47,745 nucleotides of DNA, taken from contig JADLGE010000089.1 in assembly GCA_020849475.1 (NCBI GenBank), positions 1 to 47,745 on the forward strand. The letters are read 5' to 3'. Under the pieces are notes generated by a model that was not told the DNA's origin, did no database searches, and worked only from the letters and a program-made list of their open reading frames with translations. Position 1 is the stretch's first letter; each line of letters starts with the position of its first letter. Below, piece after piece: positions 1-8,668 of the stretch. A program made the position numbers and the translations under genes. Source of the DNA: Gammaproteobacteria bacterium (GTDB lineage: Bacteria; Pseudomonadota; Gammaproteobacteria; Ga0077536).

Positions 1-577
1 ATTCCTTCTTGATGGCTTCGGCGTCGCCGTTGCTGCTCTTGGCGAACGCCATGCTGTAGTGGTGGATGGCCATGCCGCAGGTCGCGACTTTCACGCCGCG
101 CGCCATGAGCTTGTCGAGGCCGGCCTCCATCAGCGGCAGATCGCCGGGCTTCAGATTGGTGAAGGGATTGCGCGTGGCCGGCGCCTTGGTCTGCGGGTCG
201 TCAATCTTGAAGAATTCGCCGAACTTGTACTTGGCCCACACGCTGTCACCCAGCGCGAGCGGAAGCGCCGAATGACGCAGCACCACCACCACGCCGAGTT
301 CCGATTCGGGCACGCCGTAGGCTTGCGCACCGGTCATGAGAAACACGTGCGACCACATGAGCGGCATGCCGTTGTGCGGCTGCGGGGCGTCGTAGACCTG
401 GCGGTGTTTGCCGGGAATGGTATCGAGCCAGCGTTCGAAATCGGTGCCGGCGGCGGCGGGCGCATCGGCGGCCTGGGCGCTCGGCACCGCGGCGGCGCTG
501 CCAAGCGCGACAGCGGTGGCGGCGGCCACGCTGCCGAGAAAGCCGCGACGTTGTTCGGAAGGAAGCTTGCTGCTCAT
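1..577 (-). CDS. Tat-exported protein of unknown function, possibly DsrE-like (3' end cut by window edge)
   Basis: The reading frame runs leftward off the window, so only the first 192 codons are seen. The N-terminus carries a twin-arginine signal: RRGFLG at about residues 10-15, then an Ala/Val-rich hydrophobic stretch and a likely cleavage after SAQA near residue 36. A good ribosome site (AGGAG) precedes the ATG. The mature part has a long alternation of hydrophobic strands, and the segment around residues 160-175 (GVKVATCGMAIHHY) resembles the C-terminal strand-Cys region of DsrE/DsrF-like folds. That resemblance is inferred from pattern only. The gene lies 138 bases downstream of mgdD on the same strand and could be co-transcribed with the N-methylglutamate cluster, but nothing visible ties its function to it. 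The intervening 138 bases show no clear feature. Confidence 0.7.
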   Translation of the reverse strand, partial: MSSKLPSEQRRGFLGSVAAATAVALGSAAAVPSAQAADAPAAAGTDFERWLDTIPGKHRQVYDAPQPHNGMPLMWSHVFLMTGAQAYGVPESELGVVVVLRHSALPLALGDSVWAKYKFGEFFKIDDPQTKAPATRNPFTNLKPGDLPLMEAGLDKLMARGVKVATCGMAIHHYSMAFAKSSNGDAEAIKKE

Positions 578-715
578 GGGATTCTCCTGCTTGTAGACAC
601 CGGCTGACACTGGCCAAGGCTGTCGCGAAGACCCCCGAGAAGGCTATCGCGACCAGCCGCCTATGCTACTTGCTGTGTGGAGAAAAAACCCGACCTCGCG
701 CAGTTTTCGAGAGGC

Positions 716-1435
716 TCAGGCGTGAGGTCCCTGCAACGCACCGCGCACGCCGCCGCCCATGTCCTCGGCCACCTCATGCAGCACGTCCCAGCAGTACAGC
801 GCGAGCGAGGTATCGACGAACAGTCGATAGCTCGGCGCGCCGTCGCCGAGGCGCAGCACCACCGCGCTCATGAGCGCGACCTGGGTCTGGGCGATGGCGT
901 CCTCGGCAAAGCCCGCGGGTGCGAGATCAACTGCGCACAGGCGCGCCAGCAACTCCGGCGCACGCACGCCATCGAGGGCAATACACGCGAGGCTGTGCTG
1001 ACGCGGCACGATGTAGCAGCCGCGCGGCGCGGCCGACTGCCAGCGCTCGGCGAGGCTGTGCGGTAGATTCGTCACGCCGTCGCCTTCATCGAAAATGATG
1101 AAATCCTGCGCGCCCAAGCGCCCGACCACGGCGCCGCTGGCGTCATGACACCAGCGATTGGGCGCGGCCGGCAGACTGACGCCAACGCCATGCAGCCAGT
1201 CACTGGAACCCCGACCCTTGAAGCCGATGCGCGGCTGGTGGGTCAGGCAGCGCAGCCACGGGCCATTGCTCGCCGCTGCATGCTCGTGCGCGTCGGTGTG
1301 CACGCGCATGCAGGCTTGATAACCGTTGCGTGACTGCCAGACGCTCGCGAGGGGCGCGAGCCGCTCGTGCAAGGGGCCGCGCCGCGCTTGCAGCTGGACA
1401 CGATCATCGCTGGCGTTGGCGTGGGTGACGCTCAT
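716..1435 (-). CDS. mgdD: N-methylglutamate dehydrogenase subunit D (sarcosine oxidase gamma-like)
   Basis: This 239-residue protein has the length and layout of the gamma subunit (SoxG) of heterotetrameric sarcosine oxidases, a folate-binding-fold chain that packs on the alpha subunit. Recognisable segments are GRLGAQDFIIFDEG in the middle and a C-terminal YRLFVDTSLALYCWDVLHEV. The start overlaps the mgdC stop by four bases (ATGA), which implies translational coupling. It is the last gene of the mgd operon. Because the neighbours are gmaS and mgsABC rather than glyA or folate genes, the complex is read as N-methylglutamate dehydrogenase rather than sarcosine oxidase. Gamma subunits diverge quickly, so the assignment leans on context. 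Confidence 0.85.
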   Translation of the reverse strand: MSVTHANASDDRVQLQARRGPLHERLAPLASVWQSRNGYQACMRVHTDAHEHAAASNGPWLRCLTHQPRIGFKGRGSSDWLHGVGVSLPAAPNRWCHDASGAVVGRLGAQDFIIFDEGDGVTNLPHSLAERWQSAAPRGCYIVPRQHSLACIALDGVRAPELLARLCAVDLAPAGFAEDAIAQTQVALMSAVVLRLGDGAPSYRLFVDTSLALYCWDVLHEVAEDMGGGVRGALQGPHA

Positions 1436-4341
1436 AGTTTCTGTCGTGCGTTGTCAGCATCGTAGAACGGCACCGGCACCACTTCAGCGCTGACACGACC
1501 ACCGCCGCCGGCGAGCTTGATGTCGAAGCGCCCACCGACTTCGGCCATGTCGGGCGCCACGTAGGCGAGGCCGATGATGTGGCCGACCGCGTCGGAGAAG
1601 GCTACCGAGGTCACGCGCCCGACGATGTCCTGGCCGCGCAGGGTCAGGCTGCATTCTTCCGGCACGGGCGTGCCCAAGGGCAGACGGAAACCGACCAGGC
1701 GTCGCGTGAGACCGCGGCGCGCCATCGCTTCGATGGCACGCTGACCGACGAAGAAGGGCTTCTCCGCGGCCACCGCCCAGTTCATGTCCACTTCTTCCGG
1801 ATAGGAGAGGCCGTCGCTGTCCTGGCTGACAATGATGTGGCCTTTCTCGAGTCGCAGCAGACGTTGTGCTTCGATGCCTACCGGCGCGACACCCAAGGCT
1901 TGACCGCGCGCCATCAATTCCCGCCACAGTGCGTCGCCATGATGGGCGGGCACATGCACTTCCCAGCCGAGTTCGCCGACGAAGCCGACGCGCATGAGAC
2001 GCGCGGGCAGGCCACCGACATGGCCTTCGCGACATTCGGAGAATCCAAACGCCGCGGCCGCGAGCTCGACGTCGTCGACCAGTGGCGTGAGCAACGCGCG
2101 CGCCGACGGGCCGGCGACGTTGATGGCCGCCCATGCACTGGTGACATGAATGAGGTCGACCTCCATCTGCCACTGCGCCTGCCAGCGCAGCATCTGTCGA
2201 TAGACCGCGTCGACGCCGGTGGTGGTGGCGGTGACGTAGAAGAAATCATCGGCGAAGCGTGCCGCGATGCCGTCGTCGGCAATCACGCCCGCTTCATCGG
2301 TCATCAACACATAGCGCAGTCGACCGATGGGCTGCCTGGCATAGCGGAAGGTGTAGATACGTTCGAGAAACTGCGCGGCATCCGGCCCGCGTACTTCAAT
2401 CTTGCCGAGCGTCGATACATCGATGAGGCCGACCCGTTGATGCACGGCCGCCGCTTCACGCGCGGCCGCCAGCGCCGGGCTCGCGGCCTCACCGTAATAC
2501 GCGGGCCGATGCCAACTGCCGGCCGGCATCATGTGCGCGCCGTGGGCCAGGTGCCAGTCGTGCATGGGCGTGCGTCGCAGCGGCTGGCGATCGCGACCGG
2601 CGAGATGGGCGATGGGTTCGGGCAGTATCGGCGGGCGCTGCGTGGTGAGCCGCGCGCCGGTCAACGGTGAGTCCTGTTCGGATAGAGCGATGCGCAGCGT
2701 ATTGGCCGCCGAGTAACGGCCCTGGGACGGGCCCATCACCGCCGTCGAATAGCGTTTGACGAGATTGATGTCGGTGTAGCCGGCGGCCACGGCGTCTTCG
2801 ATGTCCTTGACCTGCAGGTCTTCATCGACGTCGACGAAGTCGCGGCCGCGCTCATCGTGCACGATGGGCCAGGCGTGGCCGTCGGGCGTCTCGAAGGCCG
2901 GCGCCGCTGGCGCGTCGGCGCTGGTCAGTCCCAGCGTGCGCGCCGCGACGTTGCCGGCATGGTGGCCATCGGCGAGCGCTGCGGCGAGCGAAGCGCGTCC
3001 GTTCAAGGCCCCCGCCAGCAGCGCATGGTCATTGCCTTGTGGCGCACGGGCGATGAACCAGGCACCGTCGGCTTCGGCCGTCATGTCGCCGCCGGCCTGC
3101 GACAGCAACTGCGCGGCCGGCATCCAGCCGGCGCTGATACACAGTAAATCGCAGGGCAGGGTGCGCGGCTGACCGCTGCCGTCGGCGGCGCGGACGACAG
3201 CGCCCGCCAGCTCGTGGCCGTGTTTGCGCGTCAAGGCTTCGCTCACCATGTGGCCGTGCAGGATCTCGACGCCGGCGGTGTGCAATGCGCTGTGCATGGC
3301 GTCGCCGTCGTGGCTGTCGCGCATGTCGACCACCGCCGCCACTTCAACGCCGGCGTCCAACAGATCGAGCGCCGCGCCATAGCCGGCGGCGGTGGCCGTC
3401 AACACCACGGCGCGCGTGCCGGGTTTGACGGCATACAGATGCATGAGTCTTTGCGCGGCGCTGGCCAGCATCACGCCCGGCGCGTCGTTATTGCGAAACA
3501 CCGCCGGCTGCTCGATCACGCCGGTCGCGGCAATCACGGCCCGTGCGCGAATCTTGTAGTACTGGGTGGCGCTCATCGCCGCCAGCCAGTTGTCGGCGAA
3601 CCAGCCCGTGCAGGTGGCGCCGCTCAAGACCGTGATGCGCGACTCGTTGGTAATCTGATTGCGAAGCTCGTCCAGGCGGCTGCGCGCGGTTTGCGTGTCC
3701 AATGCATGGCGACCGTGCAGCAGCGCGCCACCGAGTTCGGCGCCGTCGTCGAGCACGATGACGCGCGCGCCATGGGCGGCGGCCGCGAGCGCCGCGCTCA
3801 TGCCGGCCGCGCCACCGCCGATCACGGCAACGTCGGCAAACAGATGGATGTGATCGATGGTGTCGTGCTCGGCGCTGCGCTCGACGCGCCCGAGGCCGGC
3901 CATGCGCCGGATGACCGGTTCCCAGAAACGCCACGCGCGCCCCGGCTTGAAGAATGCGTGGTAGTAGAAGCCCACCGGCAGAAAGCGCGACAGGTATTCA
4001 ACCGCGCGGCCCCAGTCGAAACCCAGATTGCCGGCGACGTTCTGCGCGCTGACGTTGAGACCGGCCTCAATCAAGCGCGCATCGGCGCGCACATTGGGCT
4101 CGGGCCCGACCTGCACCAGGCAGTTGGCGTCGTTGCCGGCCAGCGCCAGGATGCCGCGCGGCCGGTGGTATTTGAACGAGCGCGACAGTATGCGCACGCC
4201 ATTGGCGGCCAGCGCGCTGGCGATGCTGTCACCGGCATAGCCGTTGTAACACTCGCCGTCGAAACGGAAGCGGATGAGCTTGTCGCGGTCGATGAGTCGA
4301 CCATAGGGCGCGGCGAGGCGCATGTGCGTGCGTTTGCTCAT
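1432..4341 (-). CDS. mgdC: N-methylglutamate dehydrogenase subunit C (sarcosine oxidase alpha-like)
   Basis: This 969-residue protein has the full architecture of the SoxA alpha chain. An N-terminal Fer2_4-like domain holds SFKYHRPRG near residues 55-63. A Rossmann dinucleotide motif follows (VIGGGAAGMSAA, residues 173-184) with the large FAD/NAD region. The C-terminal third, from about residue 600, is an aminomethyltransferase (GCV_T) fold that would bind tetrahydrofolate and accept the C1 unit. Its role is to oxidise N-methylglutamate to glutamate with release of formaldehyde or methylene-tetrahydrofolate, together with MgdA, B and D. Both ends overlap neighbours by four bases (mgdB upstream, mgdD downstream). 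A plain sarcosine oxidase is the alternative reading; the gmaS-mgs context argues against it. Confidence 0.92.
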   Translation of the reverse strand: MSKRTHMRLAAPYGRLIDRDKLIRFRFDGECYNGYAGDSIASALAANGVRILSRSFKYHRPRGILALAGNDANCLVQVGPEPNVRADARLIEAGLNVSAQNVAGNLGFDWGRAVEYLSRFLPVGFYYHAFFKPGRAWRFWEPVIRRMAGLGRVERSAEHDTIDHIHLFADVAVIGGGAAGMSAALAAAAHGARVIVLDDGAELGGALLHGRHALDTQTARSRLDELRNQITNESRITVLSGATCTGWFADNWLAAMSATQYYKIRARAVIAATGVIEQPAVFRNNDAPGVMLASAAQRLMHLYAVKPGTRAVVLTATAAGYGAALDLLDAGVEVAAVVDMRDSHDGDAMHSALHTAGVEILHGHMVSEALTRKHGHELAGAVVRAADGSGQPRTLPCDLLCISAGWMPAAQLLSQAGGDMTAEADGAWFIARAPQGNDHALLAGALNGRASLAAALADGHHAGNVAARTLGLTSADAPAAPAFETPDGHAWPIVHDERGRDFVDVDEDLQVKDIEDAVAAGYTDINLVKRYSTAVMGPSQGRYSAANTLRIALSEQDSPLTGARLTTQRPPILPEPIAHLAGRDRQPLRRTPMHDWHLAHGAHMMPAGSWHRPAYYGEAASPALAAAREAAAVHQRVGLIDVSTLGKIEVRGPDAAQFLERIYTFRYARQPIGRLRYVLMTDEAGVIADDGIAARFADDFFYVTATTTGVDAVYRQMLRWQAQWQMEVDLIHVTSAWAAINVAGPSARALLTPLVDDVELAAAAFGFSECREGHVGGLPARLMRVGFVGELGWEVHVPAHHGDALWRELMARGQALGVAPVGIEAQRLLRLEKGHIIVSQDSDGLSYPEEVDMNWAVAAEKPFFVGQRAIEAMARRGLTRRLVGFRLPLGTPVPEECSLTLRGQDIVGRVTSVAFSDAVGHIIGLAYVAPDMAEVGGRFDIKLAGGGGRVSAEVVPVPFYDADNARQKL

Positions 4342-4622
4342 GGGCCCGCGCCCGCCTGCTGTGCGCCGAACAGTGCAGACGCTGGGTAAGTTTTGAGAAT
4401 CGTGTCGGTGGCGGTGTCACGCTCGGCGATGAACCAGTAGGCCGTCGCCGTGTGATACCACCATTCGCGCACCACGCCGCGCGTGTTGTTCTCGATGAAG
4501 AGATATTCCGCCCAGCGCCGATCGTCGACCGCCGCCGGGTCGGGCATGGTGCTGACCGTACCGCCGTACACGAATTCGGAAATATTGCGCGGACCATTCA
4601 AAGGGCAGTGCAGGATCTTCAT
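4338..4622 (-). CDS. mgdB: N-methylglutamate dehydrogenase subunit B (sarcosine oxidase delta-like)
   Basis: This is a 94-residue protein of the SoxD family, the small delta subunit of the heterotetramer. It opens MKILHCPLNGPRNISEF and keeps the family block EWWYHTATAYWFIAERDT. In bacterial sarcosine oxidases the delta chain binds zinc through three cysteines and one histidine. Here only Cys6 and the histidine of WWYH remain; the positions expected to be the second and third cysteines are Asn9 and a Thr/Ala stretch. Zinc binding is therefore doubtful. The gene overlaps mgdC by four bases and starts three bases after the mgdA stop. Confidence 0.9.
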   Translation of the reverse strand: MKILHCPLNGPRNISEFVYGGTVSTMPDPAAVDDRRWAEYLFIENNTRGVVREWWYHTATAYWFIAERDTATDTILKTYPASALFGAQQAGAGP

Positions 4623-4625
4623 GGC

Positions 4626-5861
4626 TCAATGACCGACCGAGGCCGCGCCTTTCTCGCCGACCTGCGCATAGTCATAGAAGCGCTCCAGCGAAAACGGCGC
4701 GCACAGACGATGGGGTTTGCCGGTGGCGACGGTCTCGGCCATGCAGGTGCCGGACACCGGCGTGGCCTTGAAACCCCAGGTGCCCCAGCCGGCGTCGATG
4801 TAATAGTTCTCGACGGGCGTCAGTCCCATCACCGGGCTGAAGTCCGGCGTCATGTCGGCCATGCCGGCCCATTGGCGCAGCACGCGCAGGCTGCCGATGA
4901 AGGGAAACAGTTCCAGCATGTGCATCATCAGGTCTTCCTTGAACTCGAGCGTCGAGCGCGTCGAGTACAAGGGGTAAGGGTCGGTCGAGCCGCCCATCAC
5001 CAGTTCACCGCGCGCCGACTGCGAGACATAGATATGCAGGGAGCCGGACACGATGATCGGATCGAGAAACGGTTTCACCGCTTCCGACACGCAGGCCTGC
5101 AGCGGAATGGTGCGAATGGGCAGACGGAAACCCGCCATGCGCGCCAGCTCCGAACTCATACCCGCCACCGCCTGCATGGCCTTGCCGCAGGCGATGCTGC
5201 CACGGTTGGTCTCGATGCCGACCACGCGGTTGTGCTCGATGCGGATGCCGGTCACTTCGGTGTGGGTGTGAATCTCGACGCCCATCTCGGCGGCACGCTG
5301 CGCATAGCCCCACGCCACCGCGTCGTGGCGCGCGATCGATCCCGGCGGGTGATACAGCGCGCCGAGGATGGGATAGCGCACGTCGTCGCGCAGATTGAGT
5401 TCTGGACACAGCCGCGCGATGTCGTCGGGATACACCAGGCTCGAATCGACGCCGAGGTGCTGATTGACTTCGGCGCGCCAGCGCGCGGTGCGCATGGCGG
5501 CATCGGTGTGCGCGAGCGTCAGGTGACCGCGCTCGCCATACATGATGTTGAAGTCGAGTTCATGCGAGAGATTGCCGAACAGTCGCACCGATTCGTCGTA
5601 GAAGCGCACGCCGTCGGGCGTCAGGTAATTGGAGCGCACGATGGTGGTGTTGCGCGCCGTATTGCCGGACGCGAGATAGCCCTTTTCCAGCACCGCGACA
5701 TTGGTGATGCCGAAGTTACGCGCAAGATAGTAGGCACACGCCAGTCCATGACCGCCGCCGCCGATGATGACGACGTCATAGGTCGGCTTCAATGCCGGCG
5801 TCGCCGGCAGCTGGCGCGGCGGCCGCCCGCCGCGTAAACCGAGTTTCAACAGATCGAGCAT
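4626..5861 (-). CDS. mgdA: N-methylglutamate dehydrogenase subunit A (sarcosine oxidase beta-like)
   Basis: This is a 411-residue FAD-dependent oxidoreductase of the SoxB/DadA family, the catalytic beta chain. The dinucleotide-binding motif VIIGGGGHG is at residues 31-39. His179, in SIARHDAVAWGYAQ, is at the position where SoxB proteins attach FMN covalently. The C-terminal flavin-contact segment is YYIDAGWGTWGFKATPVSG. Length fits the family. It is the first gene of the mgdABCD block and is separated from gmaS by 81 bases containing a family A palindrome, so mgd and gmaS-mgs expression may be uncoupled. Confidence 0.93.
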   Translation of the reverse strand: MLDLLKLGLRGGRPPRQLPATPALKPTYDVVIIGGGGHGLACAYYLARNFGITNVAVLEKGYLASGNTARNTTIVRSNYLTPDGVRFYDESVRLFGNLSHELDFNIMYGERGHLTLAHTDAAMRTARWRAEVNQHLGVDSSLVYPDDIARLCPELNLRDDVRYPILGALYHPPGSIARHDAVAWGYAQRAAEMGVEIHTHTEVTGIRIEHNRVVGIETNRGSIACGKAMQAVAGMSSELARMAGFRLPIRTIPLQACVSEAVKPFLDPIIVSGSLHIYVSQSARGELVMGGSTDPYPLYSTRSTLEFKEDLMMHMLELFPFIGSLRVLRQWAGMADMTPDFSPVMGLTPVENYYIDAGWGTWGFKATPVSGTCMAETVATGKPHRLCAPFSLERFYDYAQVGEKGAASVGH

Positions 5862-5874
5862 TGCCCAGTGTCTT

Positions 5875-5897
5875 GTAGGTGCGAATTCATTCGCACA
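5875..5897. repeat. Family A palindromic repeat between gmaS and mgdA
   Basis: The core is GTGCGAAT, two unpaired bases, ATTCGCAC (5879-5896). It is flanked by TGTAG on the left and ATTA on the right. It is the only structured part of the 81-base gmaS-mgdA spacer apart from a 5-bp GCCGG/CCGGC hairpin at 5914-5930. It matches the other family A copies listed here. Confidence 0.8.
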
Positions 5898-5942
5898 TTA
5901 AAATCCAATTCCTGCCGGATACGAACCGGCACGGGGAATCGA

Positions 5943-7250
5943 TCAGCAATCGAGCGTGTTCTTCCTTTCCCATTCGCTCAAATGCGCCGTGTAATCGCGC
6001 CACTCGCCCATCTTGAGCTTGATGTAGGACGCCACGAATTCCTCGCCGAGCACCGCCGCAATCTCCTTGTTCTTTTCGAACAGGCGCAGGGCATCGAGCA
6101 GCGTCGCCGGCAGGCGCTTGGCCGACTTGATGGTGTGGCCGTCGGTGTACATGTTGATATGCAGCGGCTCACCCGGGTCGCGCTTGTGGGCGATGCCATC
6201 GAGGCCCGCGGCCAGAATGCCGGCCTGCGCCAGATAGGGATTGGTCGCACCGTCCAGCAAACGCAGTTCGAAGCGCCCGGCATCCGGCACGCGAATCATG
6301 TGGGTGCGGTTGTTGCCGGCATAGGTCACGGCATTCGGCGACCAGGTCGCCCCCGAACTCGTGACCGGCGCATTGATGCGCTTGTAGCTGTTGACCGTCG
6401 GGTTGAACAACGCACACAGCGAAGTCGCGTGCTGCATGATGCCACCCAGGAAGTGGTAAGCGAGCTGCGAAAGTCCCAGCGCGTCGCGCGCGTTCAGAAA
6501 CAGATTCTTCTTGCCGGTTGCGTCCCACACCGAGACATGGGAATGGCAGCCGTTGCCGGTCAGATGCGGGAAGGGTTTGGGCATGAAGGTCGCGCGGTAG
6601 CCGTGGTTCTCGGCGATGGATTTGACCATGTACTTGAAGAACACGTGGCGGTCGGCGGTGACCAGCGCGTCGTCGTAATCCCAGTTCATTTCGAACTGGC
6701 CGTTGGCGTCTTCGTGATCGTTCTGATACGGGCCCCAGCCGAGCTCCAGCATCGCATCGCAGATCTCGCGGATGACCGGGTAGCGGCGCATCAGGGCCTG
6801 CTGGTCATAGCAGGGCTTGCCCTGGTCGTCGGCCGGGTCGGAAATAGTGCGGCCGTCGGGCGAAGTCAGAAAGTATTCGCATTCGACGCCGCTCTTCATG
6901 CGGTAGCCGAGCTTGGCGGCCTTGGCTATCTGGCGTTTCAGCACCACGCGCGGCGAGGCTTCGACTTCCGCGCCGTTCATCCACAGATCCGCCGCCAGCC
7001 AGCCGATTTCTTTATTCCACGGCAGTTGAATGAGGCTGTCGGGATCGGGGCGACCGAACATGTCGGGGTGGGCGGGCGTCATGTCCAGCCACACCGCGAA
7101 GCCGGCAAAGCCGGCGCCGTCGCGCTGCATCTGCTTGATGGCACTGGCCGGCACCAGCTTGGCGCGCAGCGTGCCGAACAGGTCGACGAAGCTTATGAGG
7201 AAATACTTGATGCCCCGCGCCTTCGCGACTGCTGCCAGATCGGTTGCCAT
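5943..7250 (-). CDS. gmaS: Gamma-glutamylmethylamide synthetase (glutamine synthetase family)
   Basis: This 435-residue glutamine-synthetase-fold enzyme makes gamma-glutamylmethylamide from glutamate, methylamine and ATP, the entry step of the N-methylglutamate pathway. Family landmarks include GIKYFLISFVDLFG near the N-terminus, the metal and substrate block VECEYFL, QNDHEDANGQFEMNW, the ATP-binding NGCHSHVSVW and the NPTVNSYKRINAP loop. The sequence closely follows GmaS proteins as I remember them. ATG at 7250 is chosen because a GGGAGG ribosome site lies just upstream; a longer frame from 7280 lacks this and has no conserved sequence. It sits between mgsC and mgdA, which supports the call over GlnA or GlnT. 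Confidence 0.95.
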   Translation of the reverse strand: MATDLAAVAKARGIKYFLISFVDLFGTLRAKLVPASAIKQMQRDGAGFAGFAVWLDMTPAHPDMFGRPDPDSLIQLPWNKEIGWLAADLWMNGAEVEASPRVVLKRQIAKAAKLGYRMKSGVECEYFLTSPDGRTISDPADDQGKPCYDQQALMRRYPVIREICDAMLELGWGPYQNDHEDANGQFEMNWDYDDALVTADRHVFFKYMVKSIAENHGYRATFMPKPFPHLTGNGCHSHVSVWDATGKKNLFLNARDALGLSQLAYHFLGGIMQHATSLCALFNPTVNSYKRINAPVTSSGATWSPNAVTYAGNNRTHMIRVPDAGRFELRLLDGATNPYLAQAGILAAGLDGIAHKRDPGEPLHINMYTDGHTIKSAKRLPATLLDALRLFEKNKEIAAVLGEEFVASYIKLKMGEWRDYTAHLSEWERKNTLDC

Positions 7251-7306
7251 GCTGTGCCTCCCTAGAGGGCTGTGTTTCAAATGTCGTGACGCCGCCGCGC
7301 AGCGAC

Positions 7307-8668
7307 TCAGAATTTGCCGTGCCCGGGTATCCAGTCGGTGCCGGCCAGCGGCACCTTGGCCATGGCCGCCGCTTCGATGGTCAGCGCCACCAGGTCTTCG
7401 GGCTCGAGATTGTGCACATGGCTCTTGCCATTGGCGCGCGCCAGGGTCTGGGTCTCGAGCGTCAGTACGCGCAGGTAATTGGCGAGACGACGTCCACCGA
7501 GTTCAGGGTCGAAGCGCGCCGCGAGTTCGTCGTTCTGGGTCGAGATGCCGGTCGGGTCGCGCCCTTCGTGCCAGTCATCGTAGTAGCCCGCCGAACTGCC
7601 GAGCGCGTTGTACTCGTCTTCGAGATCGGGGCTGTTGTCGCCGAGTGCAATCAGCGCCGCGACGCCGATCGACACCGCATCGGCGCCCATGGCGAGCGCC
7701 TTGGCGACATCCGCGCCGCTGCGTATGCCACCCGACACGATGAGCTGCACCTTGCGATGCATATCGAGCTCCTGCAGCGCTTCGACCGCCTGGCGCAGCG
7801 CCGGCAAGGTCGGAATGCCGACATGTTCGATGAATACATCTTGCGTGGCCGCGGTGCCGCCCTGCATGCCGTCGAGCACGATCACGTCGGCGCCGGCCTT
7901 CACCGCGAGTGCGGTGTCGTAATAGGTGCGGGCCGCGCCTATCTTGATGTAGATGGGTTTCTCCCACTCGGTGATTTCACGCAGCTCCTGAATCTTGATC
8001 TTGAGGTCGTCCGGCCCCGTCCAGTCGGGATGCCGACAGGCGCTGCGCTGATCGATACCGGCAGGCAGATCGCGCATGCCGGCCACGCGATCGGAAATCT
8101 TCTGGCCGAGCAGCATGCCGCCGCCGCCGGGCTTGGCGCCCTGGCCGACCACCACTTCGATGGCGTCGGCACGGCGCAAATCATCGGGATTCATGCCGTA
8201 ACGCGAGGGCAGCAACTGGTAGACGAGGATGCGCGAATGCTCGCGCTCTTCCTGGGTCATGCCGCCGTCACCGGTGGTGGTGCTGGTGCCGGCAATCGTG
8301 GCGCCCCGCCCGAGTGCTTCCTTGGCCGGCGCCGACAAGGCGCCGAAGCTCATGCCGGCGATGGTGATCGGGATCTTGAGCTCGATGGGTTTCTTCGCGT
8401 AACGCGTGCCGAGCGTGACGCTGGTATCGCAACGCTCGCGATATCCTTCGAGCGGGTAGCGCGACATGCTGGCGCCCAAGAACAGCAGGTCATCGAAGGT
8501 CGGTATGACGCGCTTGGCGCCGAAGCCACGGATGTCATAGATGCCAGTGCGCGCGGCGCGCTGGATCTCGGCGATCACCGAGCGCGGAAAGGTCGCGGAT
8601 TCGCGCAGGCGCGAATGCAGTTCCGCGGTGTTGACGGCATCGCGTTTGCGGCGGCGCTTAGTAGGCAT
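7307..8668 (-). CDS. mgsC: N-methylglutamate synthase subunit C (FMN glutamate-synthase domain)
   Basis: This 453-residue TIM-barrel protein is homologous to the FMN domain of the glutamate synthase large subunit (GlxD-like). Motifs are IAGMSFGALSAPAKEALGRG, GQGAKPGGGGMLLGQK, ADVIVLDGMQGGTAATQ and the phosphate-binding VSGGIRSGADVAKALAMGAD. It forms N-methylglutamate with MgsA and MgsB. The segment that carries the 3Fe-4S cysteines in glutamate synthase reads HEGRDPTGISTQ here, and the whole protein has only two cysteines, so the cluster is apparently absent. The start overlaps the end of mgsB by 11 bases. Confidence 0.93.
   Translation of the reverse strand: MPTKRRRKRDAVNTAELHSRLRESATFPRSVIAEIQRAARTGIYDIRGFGAKRVIPTFDDLLFLGASMSRYPLEGYRERCDTSVTLGTRYAKKPIELKIPITIAGMSFGALSAPAKEALGRGATIAGTSTTTGDGGMTQEEREHSRILVYQLLPSRYGMNPDDLRRADAIEVVVGQGAKPGGGGMLLGQKISDRVAGMRDLPAGIDQRSACRHPDWTGPDDLKIKIQELREITEWEKPIYIKIGAARTYYDTALAVKAGADVIVLDGMQGGTAATQDVFIEHVGIPTLPALRQAVEALQELDMHRKVQLIVSGGIRSGADVAKALAMGADAVSIGVAALIALGDNSPDLEDEYNALGSSAGYYDDWHEGRDPTGISTQNDELAARFDPELGGRRLANYLRVLTLETQTLARANGKSHVHNLEPEDLVALTIEAAAMAKVPLAGTDWIPGHGKF

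Noticed and set aside
716..5861. Heterotetrameric sarcosine oxidase (soxBDAG)
   Set aside because: The gene set looks identical at family level, but gmaS and mgsABC are directly adjacent and the delta subunit lacks the zinc cysteines, so N-methylglutamate dehydrogenase fits better.
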